Assembly (NCBI GenBank): GCA_025360015.1 | Contig: JANYCZ010000004.1 | Location: 62,001-126,000 of the forward strand | Length of the DNA: 64,000 nucleotides | Origin: Verrucomicrobiota bacterium | GTDB lineage: Bacteria > Verrucomicrobiota > Verrucomicrobiia > Verrucomicrobiales > Verrucomicrobiaceae | Direction: 5' to 3' | Shown here: positions 29,204 to 36,939 of the stretch, one piece after another | Layout of the letters: every line of letters starts with the position of its first letter | How positions within the stretch are numbered: position 1 is the stretch's first letter | Program-made: the position numbers and the translations under genes | Notes under the pieces: model-generated | Database searches by the model: none | Told to the model about the DNA's origin: nothing | What the model saw: only the letters and a program-made list of their open reading frames with translations

Positions 29204-29690
29204 GTTTGCTCGGATTGAGCGGGCGGGGATATTGCTTTCAACGCGTGATTCCGCAAGAGAAAAAATCATGTTGTTTGAAATTCATTTTGAGGACACCGGG
29301 CAGCATGAGTCCATGGCGCGGGCGTCAAACAAGAATGCCCAAGGAGGAAGGAGCCGCGAACAGAGCGTTTCCCGAAACTGATTTCCGGAAAGCGTGCATG
29401 GAAACGCTCGCCTCCCTGTTGTTTGGAAGTCGCAGGGACCGTCGAATTTGCCGCAGATGAGCCAAAAGGAAGAGGCAGCAGAGAATGGATTCAATCTCTG
29501 CCACCTCTGCTCCTTTGCCCCTCTGCGGCAAACCGGTCCCCGCCGGGGGCGGCACTCCACCCGCTGCCCGCCAACTTTGGAACAAAGTCGCTGCCAACTT
29601 CGTGACAAGACCTCACCAACCAGGACTGGGACTGAAGATCATTCCATGGTCTGTTTGGCGCGAAGGTTGCTGAACAAAGCTTCAGATGTG
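29204..29690. other. Gene-poor spacer with an imperfect 34-bp inverted repeat
   Basis: No credible gene was found between tRNA-Glu and the AT-rich promoter zone. Bases 29451-29484 and 29495-29528 are inverted copies with about 25 of 34 matches around a 10-base loop, a possible decayed repeat or hairpin. The short open frames here have unusual Cys/Arg/Trp-rich composition and look spurious. Confidence 0.45.
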
Positions 29691-29730
29691 TGAAAACCAT
29701 GAAAAAATCTTGAAGTATGTGGCAAAATAC

Positions 29731-29776
29731 TTAACCTCGGTTAAATAACTCGAATGGTGAGGTATTTGTTTATAAT
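29731..29776 (+). promoter_or_regulatory. Candidate promoter and operator of the SPF/FG-MglA operon
   Basis: The 29690-29833 stretch is clearly AT-rich compared with its surroundings. It contains the perfect palindrome TTAACC-TC-GGTTAA (29731-29744) and an exact TATAAT at 29771-29776. No good -35 hexamer stands 16-18 bases upstream of that -10, so an activator binding the palindrome (25 bases ahead of the -10) is a reasonable guess. The first ATG follows 57 bases later. Confidence 0.45.
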
Positions 29777-29833
29777 TACTAGATTTATCACACAGACTTG
29801 CTACCTTGCAAAGTCGGGTCGCTTCATTAGCCG

Positions 29834-32800
29834 ATGAGTTTTTCGTTCCGAAATTTGTTCCAGCGTGGAGCCGGTTCCAATGAACCGGGGCAAAGCGCTC
29901 AACATTATTTCGAGGCGGGAGCCCATCCTCAGAGAGCGCCTGGCACAGGCCCCCACAGTCTCTCCCCCATGCAAGCGTTACCTCCACAACAGTTCCCTGC
30001 GGGTGCATCCCCCTTTCAAGTCGGGGGCAATCCACTTTTCAAAACAGCGGGCAACGAATCCATTGCGGCACCGCCGATCAATTCAGCCACAGGCATGTCC
30101 CCGTTCAGTGTCATTGGAGCCACGCCCACAAATGCCCCTCTCACCGTAGGAGATGTGATTCATCAACTGCCGCCCGAGGAGGTGCGCATGGGAGCCCTGC
30201 CTGCGGAGCAGCCGCTTTCCCTGCCCCCTGCCCTGCTGGAAAATGCCTTGCGCAGCGGTCAGGCGGCCTTGCCGTTGTTTGAGCTGTATCGTGTCTGTCC
30301 GGCGCTGTTCCAGGTGCCCATCTCTCCGCAGGATCCACGTCTGGTGGCACTGCCCGCCACGAAACTTCCAGGCCTCATTGCGCAGGCACGGGAAGGACAT
30401 GCCGCAGCACCGACTCCTGCCGCTCAGTCTGCAGCGCCCTCGCCGTTTTCGCTCGTTCAGCCTGCCACACCTCCGCCAGTTCCCATGGGTTCGCCGTTCC
30501 AAATGGCGCAACCGACTGCGGAGCCTGCCCCGCAGCAGCAGCCTGCCTCGCCCTTCACCCTGGGCGCAGCCCCCGGTGCTTCGCCTTTCGGCATGCCTCA
30601 GCAGTCCGCCGCAGCACCTGCCTCGCCTTTCTCCTCATTGGGTGCCAGCCCTGTTGGCTCGCCGTTCAGCATGCCGCAGCAGGCAGCGGCAGAAGCACCC
30701 GCCGCAGCGCCGCAGGCATCGCCGTTCACCTTAGGTGCGGCTTCCGGCGGCTCCCCTTTTGGCATGCCCCAGCAATCCGCAGCGGCTGCACCGATGGCAG
30801 CACCCGCCTCCCCTTTCGGCATGCCGCAGCAGTCCGCCGCAGCACCTGCCTCGCCTTTCGCCTTGGGTGCCAGCCCGGCGGGATCGCCCTTCAGCATGCC
30901 GCAGCCATCCGCAGGGGGAACTCCCGCCGCATCGCCTTTCAGTTCAGGTGCAGCCGCAGGTGGCTCGCCTTTCGGCATGCCGCAGGCATCCGCATCGCCA
31001 TTCCCCGCCGCGCCACCCGAAAGCCAGCTCGCACCCGCTGTGGCGGCTCAGCCGCAGGCATCCATTTCCGTTTTATTCACACCTCAGGCGCAGCAAAGAG
31101 CCTCCACGCCTTCAGACATGGCGACGGCACCCGGGATGCCCTTTGGCTCCCCCTTTGTCTCGGCCATGCAAGAGGCCGCACCTCAGGCGGAATCACCTGC
31201 GCCGAGCGCCTTTGCCCAGCAGCCTCCCTCAGCGGGTGCTGCCTCCGGCCTGGCCAAGCTGGGCTTCGCGGCGGTGCTCAGTGGTTACAGCGTGGAAGAA
31301 CTCGGGTTCAATCCCACCACCCTGCCAGCGTGGATCACCACCAGCGTGCAGGCCAGCACCCTGCACGAGCAAATTCCCTCCGGCAATGTCATACTCGAAC
31401 TCGGCATGCTCGTGGATGGCATTTCCGACCTCGGCTTCCGCAACACCTTGGGCAACGCCAAACGTGATTTCAAAATCAAGGTGCCGCAGAATGAGGTGTT
31501 TCATGCGCTGACCCACCTTTCGGCGGCACCCGCAGCAGCCGTGGCCTCCTTCGGCAGCCCCAGCCCGGCGGCAGCCCCTGCGCGCCTTTCCGTACAGCCC
31601 AATCCTGCGCAGCAGCCGGCCCAGAATGCGCAGCCCATGTTTGCGGCTCCTCAAGCCCAGGCCCCCGCAGCACCATCGCAGATGCCGATGTTCGGTGCCT
31701 CCTTGACTCCTTTTACCCAGGCAGCAGCGCCCGCCCCAGTACCGGGCTTTGGCTCTGCGCAGCCCGCCGGTGGACCGGCGCCGTTTGACTTTTCTGCTCC
31801 CGCTGCCGCAGCACCGGTGTCGGTTTTCGGTTCCGCTCAGCCTGCCAGTAACGCCGCGCCGTTTGCGTTTTCTGCTCCCGCTGCAGTTCCAGCGCCTGGG
31901 TCGGTTTTTGGTTCTGCTCAGCCCGCCAGCAACGCCGCGCCGTTTGCGTTTTCTGCTCCCGCTGCAGTTCCAGCGCCTGGGTCGGTTTTTGGTTCCGCTC
32001 AGCCCGCCAGCATTCCCGCGCCGTTTGCGTTTTCTCCTCCCGCTGAGGCCCCTGCCCCGGCACCGGTCTCAGCGTTCGGCGCGGCTCAGCCCTCGAACGG
32101 TCCGGCTCAGTTTGGGTTTTCTCCTCCTGCGGCCACCCCGTCACCCGTGTCAATCTTTGCCACGGTGCAGCCTGCCAGTGCTCCAGCGCAGTTCTCTTTC
32201 TCTCCTCCGGCAGCCCTTGCGGAGGCAGCACCGCCTCCGGCTTCACCCCCGCCCTTTTCGGCCGCACCGTCGGCGGCTGCCGCGCCGGCAGCACCGCTGC
32301 AACCCCTCGCCAGCGCGTTCTCACCCTTCGGTGCTCCGCAGCCCCTCGCGGTGAGCCAGCCAGCGGCCCAACCGAGCTCACCGCTCGCCGGGACCACCAA
32401 ACCGTTCGATCCCTTTGCCTCGTCCTCCACCGGACCCCTGGCAGCCAAAGCACCTGCGGAATCAGGCTTTAGCAGCGCCCAGTTGCTCGGACATGCTCCT
32501 GCACCGCAGCAGCATGCCACGCCATTCGCGCCAGCACCTGAGATTCAACCTGTTGCCAGCCTGTTTGCCGCACCGGCACCCGCGCCTTTTCAGCCCACGC
32601 CCTCGTTCGCCCCGGCCTTGGAGGAAATACCGTCGTTTTCCACGCCCGCAGCTCCTGCTCCTCAGCCTGCTTCGCGAGGATTGTTCAGCACCCAGGCGGT
32701 GAACGTGCCGCTGTTTGCAGAATCGGCGGCACCGCCGCAGGCCAGGCCAGAACCTCAACCTGCGCCAGCCGCCCCAGCGCCTCCTTCCACCTCTCAGGCC

Positions 32801-33268
32801 GCACCCTCAGCAGCGGCCCCAGCCAAAATGGAGGCGGTAAAACATTCCTTCCTGGGTCTTTCCCCGCTCGATACCCAAACAGATCAGCTCCTGCTGCGCG
32901 CACTGCTGGGCACCGAGGAGAAACTCGCCGCGCCACGCGTCGTCGAGCTGCTGGCCCTCCAGCAGGGCCTGAGCGCCTGTGTCTGCCTGCACGGCTCCCA
33001 TGTCCTCAGCCATGCGGATTCAACCAAGCCTGACGCCGCCGAATTCCAGCGGCAGGCACCGGACATCGCCCGTCAGTTGCGCGGCCTCGCTCCGCTCATC
33101 GGCATTGAAGGCGCGGAAACTTTCACGCTCAATGCCGGCGGTCGCTTGCTCACCTTCTGCTTCCCGGGGGACTCCATCATCGGCGTGCTGCACGATGCCG
33201 AACCCTCCACCGGCATGCGCGACAAGATCACTCTCATCGCCCGCGAACTCGCACGCATGCTCGGCTAA
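29834..33268 (+). CDS. Giant SPF/FG-repeat disordered protein with C-terminal Roadblock/LC7-like domain
   Basis: A 1144-residue protein without signal peptide or membrane segment. After a polar head, residues about 102-187 form a compact domain (TVGDVIHQLPPEEVRMGALPAEQPLSL..ALPLFELYRVCPALFQVPIS). Residues about 203-460 are low-complexity Ala/Pro/Ser/Gln with many SPF and SPFG motifs (ASPFGMPQQSAAAP). A second folded-looking segment spans about 470-562 (LGFAAVLSGYSVEELGF..DFKIKVPQNEVFHAL). Residues 636-790 repeat VFGSAQPASNAAPFAFSAPA with a 27-residue period. After more disordered sequence, residues about 1003-1144 resemble a Roadblock/LC7 domain (QLLLRALLG..VELLALQQGLSACVCLHGSHVLSHAD..RDKITLIARELARML). 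The next two genes encode an MglA-type GTPase and another Roadblock protein, so this is probably a cytoplasmic GTPase partner or scaffold. Its function is unknown. Confidence 0.85.
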   Translation: MSFSFRNLFQRGAGSNEPGQSAQHYFEAGAHPQRAPGTGPHSLSPMQALPPQQFPAGASPFQVGGNPLFKTAGNESIAAPPINSATGMSPFSVIGATPTNAPLTVGDVIHQLPPEEVRMGALPAEQPLSLPPALLENALRSGQAALPLFELYRVCPALFQVPISPQDPRLVALPATKLPGLIAQAREGHAAAPTPAAQSAAPSPFSLVQPATPPPVPMGSPFQMAQPTAEPAPQQQPASPFTLGAAPGASPFGMPQQSAAAPASPFSSLGASPVGSPFSMPQQAAAEAPAAAPQASPFTLGAASGGSPFGMPQQSAAAAPMAAPASPFGMPQQSAAAPASPFALGASPAGSPFSMPQPSAGGTPAASPFSSGAAAGGSPFGMPQASASPFPAAPPESQLAPAVAAQPQASISVLFTPQAQQRASTPSDMATAPGMPFGSPFVSAMQEAAPQAESPAPSAFAQQPPSAGAASGLAKLGFAAVLSGYSVEELGFNPTTLPAWITTSVQASTLHEQIPSGNVILELGMLVDGISDLGFRNTLGNAKRDFKIKVPQNEVFHALTHLSAAPAAAVASFGSPSPAAAPARLSVQPNPAQQPAQNAQPMFAAPQAQAPAAPSQMPMFGASLTPFTQAAAPAPVPGFGSAQPAGGPAPFDFSAPAAAAPVSVFGSAQPASNAAPFAFSAPAAVPAPGSVFGSAQPASNAAPFAFSAPAAVPAPGSVFGSAQPASIPAPFAFSPPAEAPAPAPVSAFGAAQPSNGPAQFGFSPPAATPSPVSIFATVQPASAPAQFSFSPPAALAEAAPPPASPPPFSAAPSAAAAPAAPLQPLASAFSPFGAPQPLAVSQPAAQPSSPLAGTTKPFDPFASSSTGPLAAKAPAESGFSSAQLLGHAPAPQQHATPFAPAPEIQPVASLFAAPAPAPFQPTPSFAPALEEIPSFSTPAAPAPQPASRGLFSTQAVNVPLFAESAAPPQARPEPQPAPAAPAPPSTSQAAPSAAAPAKMEAVKHSFLGLSPLDTQTDQLLLRALLGTEEKLAAPRVVELLALQQGLSACVCLHGSHVLSHADSTKPDAAEFQRQAPDIARQLRGLAPLIGIEGAETFTLNAGGRLLTFCFPGDSIIGVLHDAEPSTGMRDKITLIARELARMLG

Positions 33269-33333
33269 AGGGCCCGGCGTTCTGCGACAGGCTGCGGCAT
33301 TCACCTTCCTTCATTCGTCACTCCTCCCCTGCC

Positions 33334-33987
33334 ATGCCCAGCATCAATCACGACGAACGCACCGTCAGCTTCAAGGTCGTCTATTGCGGCACACCGCTGA
33401 GCGGGAAGACGTCCAATCTCCAGCAAATCCACGCCAAGCTGGACCCCAATGGCTGCAGCGATCTCGTCTCGCTCTCCACCGCACAAGACCGCACCCTGTT
33501 CTTCGACTTCCTCGCTGTGGAGGCGGATGCTCTGCCCGGCTACAAGACCACCTTTCACCTATACACCGTCCCCGGCCAAGTCACCTACAATGCCACGCTG
33601 CAGCTCGTGCTGCGCCAGGCCGATGGCGTAGTTTTCGTGGCAGACTCCCAGATGGACCGCCAGCGCGACAACCTGCAGTCCCTGCAAAGCCTCGATGCCA
33701 ACCTGCGCATGAACGACAGCTCGCTCGACCGCCTGCCCATCGTCATTCAATACAACAAACGCGACCTGCCCAACGCCGCGCCCGTAGAGTATCTGGAATA
33801 CCTCTTCAACAACCGGCCCACGCCCTTCCTCAGCTTTGAATCCGACGCGCGCAGCGGGCGCAATGTGCTGGCCACCCTGAATGCCATTTCCCAGGCCGTG
33901 CTGCATCAGTTCCGCCTTCGCACTGCGCCAGCGGACAGCACCGCAGCCATGCCGCACGAACTGCCCACCCACGCTCTGGCTGCCTAA
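33334..33987 (+). CDS. mglA: MglA-type small GTPase
   Basis: A 217-residue Ras-like GTPase strongly resembling Myxococcus MglA. The P-loop is GTPLSGKTSNLQ (Lys25, Thr26). The switch I region is QDRTLFFDFL (51-60), switch II is YTVPGQV (Gln82), and the guanine-specificity motif is NKRDLPNA (141-148). FVADSQMDRQRDN matches the family loop after beta strand 4. MglA with its Roadblock partner MglB sets cell polarity in gliding and twitching bacteria. About 20 extra residues (RTAPADSTAAMPHELPTHALAA) extend the C-terminus. It lies 65 bases after the repeat protein and 23 bases before a second Roadblock gene, so the three are probably co-transcribed. Confidence 0.93.
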   Translation: MPSINHDERTVSFKVVYCGTPLSGKTSNLQQIHAKLDPNGCSDLVSLSTAQDRTLFFDFLAVEADALPGYKTTFHLYTVPGQVTYNATLQLVLRQADGVVFVADSQMDRQRDNLQSLQSLDANLRMNDSSLDRLPIVIQYNKRDLPNAAPVEYLEYLFNNRPTPFLSFESDARSGRNVLATLNAISQAVLHQFRLRTAPADSTAAMPHELPTHALAA

Positions 33988-34010
33988 ACTCATTCCCCTC
34001 CACCTTGACC

Positions 34011-34409
34011 ATGCACCTCACCTCTATCGCCTCCCTTCCTGATGTCATTCAGGCCGCCATCGCCGATGACGCCGGACGCCTGCTCGACTGTGCGGGCGAG
34101 GCCGAGCTGCCCACCGCCGCCATCCTGGTGCTGGCCCACGCCACTCTCTCCGCCGCCTCCGAACTCGGCCGCCGCTCCGGCAGTGGCGACTGCCTGGAAA
34201 TCATCCAGCAGCACGACGCCGGCGTCATCTACCTCCACGGCCTGCCGCAGCGCCGCGTGCTGCTCGTCCGCTGCCAAAGCACCGCTCCCATCCCGGCCAT
34301 CCGCGCGGCTTGTCAGGAACTGGCCAAGCCCATCACCACACGCATCCGGCCCGTCTCGGTGCCATCCTTCGATCTCTCCGACGCGCTGCACGCCGAACCG
34401 GCCTGGTAA
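34011..34409 (+). CDS. Roadblock/LC7-like protein (MglB-like)
   Basis: A 132-residue protein starting at ATG 34011 (a TTG two codons upstream is also possible). LTSIASLPDVIQAAIADDAGRLLDCAGEAELPTAAILVLAHATLSAASELGRRSGSGDCLEIIQQHDAGVIYLHGLPQRRVLLVRC has the alternation of the Roadblock/LC7 fold: helix, two strands with 'd-x-x-G-x-l', long helix, then strands. MglB-type Roadblock dimers are GTPase-activating proteins for MglA, encoded directly upstream. A strong terminator follows, closing the operon. The family call is by pattern rather than by one diagnostic motif. Confidence 0.75.
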   Translation: MHLTSIASLPDVIQAAIADDAGRLLDCAGEAELPTAAILVLAHATLSAASELGRRSGSGDCLEIIQQHDAGVIYLHGLPQRRVLLVRCQSTAPIPAIRAACQELAKPITTRIRPVSVPSFDLSDALHAEPAW

Positions 34410-34446
34410 AAGGGCGCAGAAACACGGCGACGTAGCCCTCCTCTAC

Positions 34447-34472
34447 CCCGGCCTTTCCAAGGCCGGGTTTTT
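34447..34472 (+). terminator. Intrinsic terminator closing the MglA operon
   Basis: CCCGGCCTT, loop TCC, AAGGCCGGG form a perfect 9-bp GC-rich stem followed by TTTTT (34468-34472). It separates the Roadblock gene from apbE. Confidence 0.92.
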
Positions 34473-34493
34473 CGTCGATACAATGCTTTCGTT

Positions 34494-35444
34494 GTGAATC
34501 CTTTGTCGTTCGTCGTTTCCCTCTTTCTGCTCATCTGCGCCCTCCCCGCGCAGGCGCTGGAGCGCTTTGATTTCTCCGCGCCGCTGATGGCCACCACCTT
34601 CCGCATCTCCCTGCATGCGGAAACCCAGGTGCAGGCTGAAGCCGCTGCCGATGCGGCCTTCAAACGCATCGCCGCGCTCAACGCCGTCTTCTCCGACTAC
34701 GAGCCCAATAGCGAGCTCATGCAACTTTGCAGCGCCGGACCCAACCAGCCCTTCCAAGCCAGCGACGATCTCTTCACCCTCATCTCACGCTCCCTCGAAT
34801 TCGCCCGCCTCACCGAAGGCTCCCTGGACATCACCTGCGGCAATCTCACCCACCTCTGGCGGCGCTGCAAACGCACCCACCAGCTCCCGCCCGCCGACCG
34901 CCTGCAGCAGGCCCTGGCCGCCACCGACTGGCGCTCCGTGCAGATGGATGAAAAAGCACACACCATCACCCTTCTCAAACCCGGTATGCTGCTCGACCTC
35001 GGAGGCATCGCCAAAGGCTACGCTGCCGACGCCGGCCTGAAAGTGCTGCGTGAGCACGGCCTCACCCGCGCCCTCGTCATGGCCGGCGGAGACATCGCCA
35101 TCGGCGATCCCCCGCCCGGACAAGACGCCTGGGAGATCAAGCTGCGCCAGTTCGCCAGCGCGCCATCGCAGGAGGAAAACCTCCCCACCGTCCGCCTGCA
35201 CAACTGCGGCGTCTCCACCTCCGGAGATCTCTACCAGTTCACCGAGATCGAAGGCACTCGCTACTCGCACATCGTCTCCCCACAAACCGGCCTCGGACTT
35301 ACCCAGCGCATCGCCTGCTCCGTGATCGCCCCCGACTGCACCACCAGCGACGCCCTGGACACCGCCATCTGCGTCATGGGCAAAGAACGCGGCCTGAAAA
35401 TGGCCGCGCAGGTGCAGGGCGTGACGGTCCGGTTTGCGGAGTGA
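34494..35444 (+). CDS. apbE: FAD:protein FMN transferase (ApbE)
   Basis: A 316-residue protein starting with GTG at 34494, just after the terminator. A signal peptide (NPLSFVVSLFLLICALPAQA) directs it to the periplasm. MATTFRISLHAE, TEGSLDITCGNL, DLGGIAKGYAADAG, VMAGGDIAIGD and YSHIVSPQTG are ApbE motifs, and SDALDTAICVMG holds the metal-binding Asp/Thr region. ApbE attaches FMN to Thr residues of exported flavoproteins such as Nqr or Rnf subunits; no such target is in the window. The gene has no evident operon partner. Confidence 0.95.
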   Translation: MNPLSFVVSLFLLICALPAQALERFDFSAPLMATTFRISLHAETQVQAEAAADAAFKRIAALNAVFSDYEPNSELMQLCSAGPNQPFQASDDLFTLISRSLEFARLTEGSLDITCGNLTHLWRRCKRTHQLPPADRLQQALAATDWRSVQMDEKAHTITLLKPGMLLDLGGIAKGYAADAGLKVLREHGLTRALVMAGGDIAIGDPPPGQDAWEIKLRQFASAPSQEENLPTVRLHNCGVSTSGDLYQFTEIEGTRYSHIVSPQTGLGLTQRIACSVIAPDCTTSDALDTAICVMGKERGLKMAAQVQGVTVRFAE

Positions 35445-35547
35445 AAAGCGCAGCATGCCTCGGCGGGATTAGCGCTGAACCGCAAACTAAAAAACTGGGA
35501 ACTGAAATTGTAAATTGCCGCCATCCTCTCGCCGCGCATGCTGCCGC

Positions 35548-36021
35548 ATGACCTCATCCGGCCTTCGCAAAAGTCTTGATATCGTGGCTGCCATTGAAGC
35601 AGCGAAGGGCATCGTGGTGCTGCTGGCAGGCTTCGGACTGCTAAGCCTGCTCCACCGGGATCTGCATGCGCTGGGGGAGGAACTGGTGGCTCAGCTCCAT
35701 CTGAATCCGGCCCGAAAATATCCGCGCATTTTTACCGATCTCATGTCTTCGCTCAATGACACCCGGCTGTGGTCGCTGGCTGGCATGGCGCTGCTGTATT
35801 CCACCATTCGTCTGGTGGAAGCCTACGGGCTATGGAAACAAAAAACCTGGGCGGAGTGGCTGGCCCTGGCGGGTGGCTGCATCTACCTGCCCATCGAGGT
35901 GTATGAAATCTACGCCAAAGTCACCTGGGTGCGGGTGTCGGCACTGGTCTTCAATCTCCTCATCGTACTGCTGATGACGCGGGTGCTGCTCCAAAAGCGG
36001 CGCAACGCCCATCCTCAATAG
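35548..36021 (+). CDS. DUF2127 membrane protein
   Basis: A 157-residue protein starting MTSSGLRKSLDIVAAIEAAKGIVVLLAGFGLLSLLH; an upstream ATG adds only 11 Arg/Cys-rich residues. About four hydrophobic segments are present, with RLVEAYGLWKQKTWAEWLALAGGCIYLPIEVYEI as the recognisable DUF2127 core. The family has no established function. The gene lies 103 bases after apbE and is followed by a long spacer with a terminator. Confidence 0.82.
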   Translation: MTSSGLRKSLDIVAAIEAAKGIVVLLAGFGLLSLLHRDLHALGEELVAQLHLNPARKYPRIFTDLMSSLNDTRLWSLAGMALLYSTIRLVEAYGLWKQKTWAEWLALAGGCIYLPIEVYEIYAKVTWVRVSALVFNLLIVLLMTRVLLQKRRNAHPQ

Positions 36022-36039
36022 GCAGCGCGCCGCCTGAAC

Positions 36040-36203
36040 AGCCGCTGAAAATTTCATCTTCCTTGCGAAGGTTTTACACCGTTCTGACACATCGCTCCCG
36101 AGGTGTGCGAATCTAGCACCAGACAACGAGAGCGGCGCAAGGCCGCCAGTCGCAATTTTCAGATAGTGGTTCCTGCATGGCTGTTGGTACACACTTCAAA
36201 GAA
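36040..36203 (+). other. Non-coding spacer, possible small RNA ahead of an orphan terminator
   Basis: The 318-base gap between the DUF2127 gene and the gene at 36340 has no credible frame of its own. A very strong terminator at 36204 lies about 180 bases after the nearest stop codon. The sequence before it (TTGCGAAGGTTTTACACC near 36063, then GACACATCGCTCCCGAGG) could hold a promoter and a small RNA of roughly 100-150 nt, or simply a long 3' UTR. Confidence 0.3.
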
Positions 36204-36240
36204 CCGGGGCGGATCGAGTGATCCGCCCCGGCTCTTTTTT
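36204..36240 (+). terminator. Strong intrinsic terminator
   Basis: CCGGGGCGGATC (36204-36215), loop GAGT, GATCCGCCCCGG (36220-36231) form a perfect 12-bp stem followed by CTC and six T (36235-36240). Confidence 0.93.
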
Positions 36241-36339
36241 GGCTGCAAGCTCGGCTGCAAAAAGCTTCCAGAATTCCACTTGCGGACAAATCCACGTCCT
36301 CGTTTGTTGCGAATTGCAGTGCCAAGACACTCCATCCCC

Positions 36340-36843
36340 ATGAAAAACACCCTCATCGCCGCCACCCTCGTTCTCACCCTTTTCCCTGCGCTGGCTCCGG
36401 CCGCCACGGTCAAACTGCCGGAGGATAAACCGGCGATGACCGCGAGCATTCCGGACGACTGGGAACCGGAAGAGTCCGACGACGGCATCCTGGCCGAGTC
36501 CCCCGACAATGTGGCCACGATCTACCTCGAAGTGGTTGCCAACGAAAAGGAAATGGACGGTGTCATCGAGGAGAGCCTCAAATGGCTGACAGAAGAACAC
36601 GCCGTGAAGGTGGACGCCGCCACCAAGGCAACCAAAGACTTTGAAGAAGGCGGCCGCAAATGGAGCCGCATCTCCTGGGATGGCGACAGCAAGGAGTGGG
36701 GCCCGGCGGTGATCGGCTTCCTCTTCACCGAAGTGGGCGACGGCAAGGTGCTGACCATCACCTACTGGATCTCCAAGAAAGACAGCGAGAAGAGTCTCGA
36801 AACCCTGGGCAAGATCTTCTCCAGCGTGAAGTCCGTCCCGTAA
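36340..36843 (+). CDS. Exported hypothetical protein
   Basis: A 167-residue protein beginning at ATG 36340 with signal peptide MKNTLIAATLVLTLFPALAPAA. The mature part (TVKLPEDKPAMTASIPDDWEPEESDDGILAESPDNVATIYLEVV...) is acidic and reads like a small alpha/beta domain of the kind that evaluates 'IPxxW' proteins (PsbP/DUF1795-like shape). That resemblance is weak. The protein ends TLGKIFSSVKSVP, which also occurs at the end of PsbP-like domains. It should be periplasmic. A terminator follows directly. Confidence 0.7.
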   Translation: MKNTLIAATLVLTLFPALAPAATVKLPEDKPAMTASIPDDWEPEESDDGILAESPDNVATIYLEVVANEKEMDGVIEESLKWLTEEHAVKVDAATKATKDFEEGGRKWSRISWDGDSKEWGPAVIGFLFTEVGDGKVLTITYWISKKDSEKSLETLGKIFSSVKSVP

Positions 36844-36866
36844 TCAGACGTTCAAGCATTTCTCAG

Positions 36867-36898
36867 GGCGGGTCCGGTTCACCGGGCCCGCCTTTTTT
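36867..36898 (+). terminator. Intrinsic terminator
   Basis: GGCGGGTCCGG (36867-36877), loop TTCA, CCGGGCCCGCC (36882-36892) form an 11-bp stem with one G-T pair, followed by six T. Confidence 0.9.
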
Positions 36899-36939
36899 CT
36901 TGCCGTAGTGGGAGGGCTTCAGTTAAAGCATGCCACATC

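Noticed and set aside
29282-29608. 108-codon minus-strand frame in the tRNA-Glu to repeat-protein spacer
   Set aside because: Composition is Cys/Arg/Trp-rich and it crosses an inverted repeat; no protein-like pattern or start signal.
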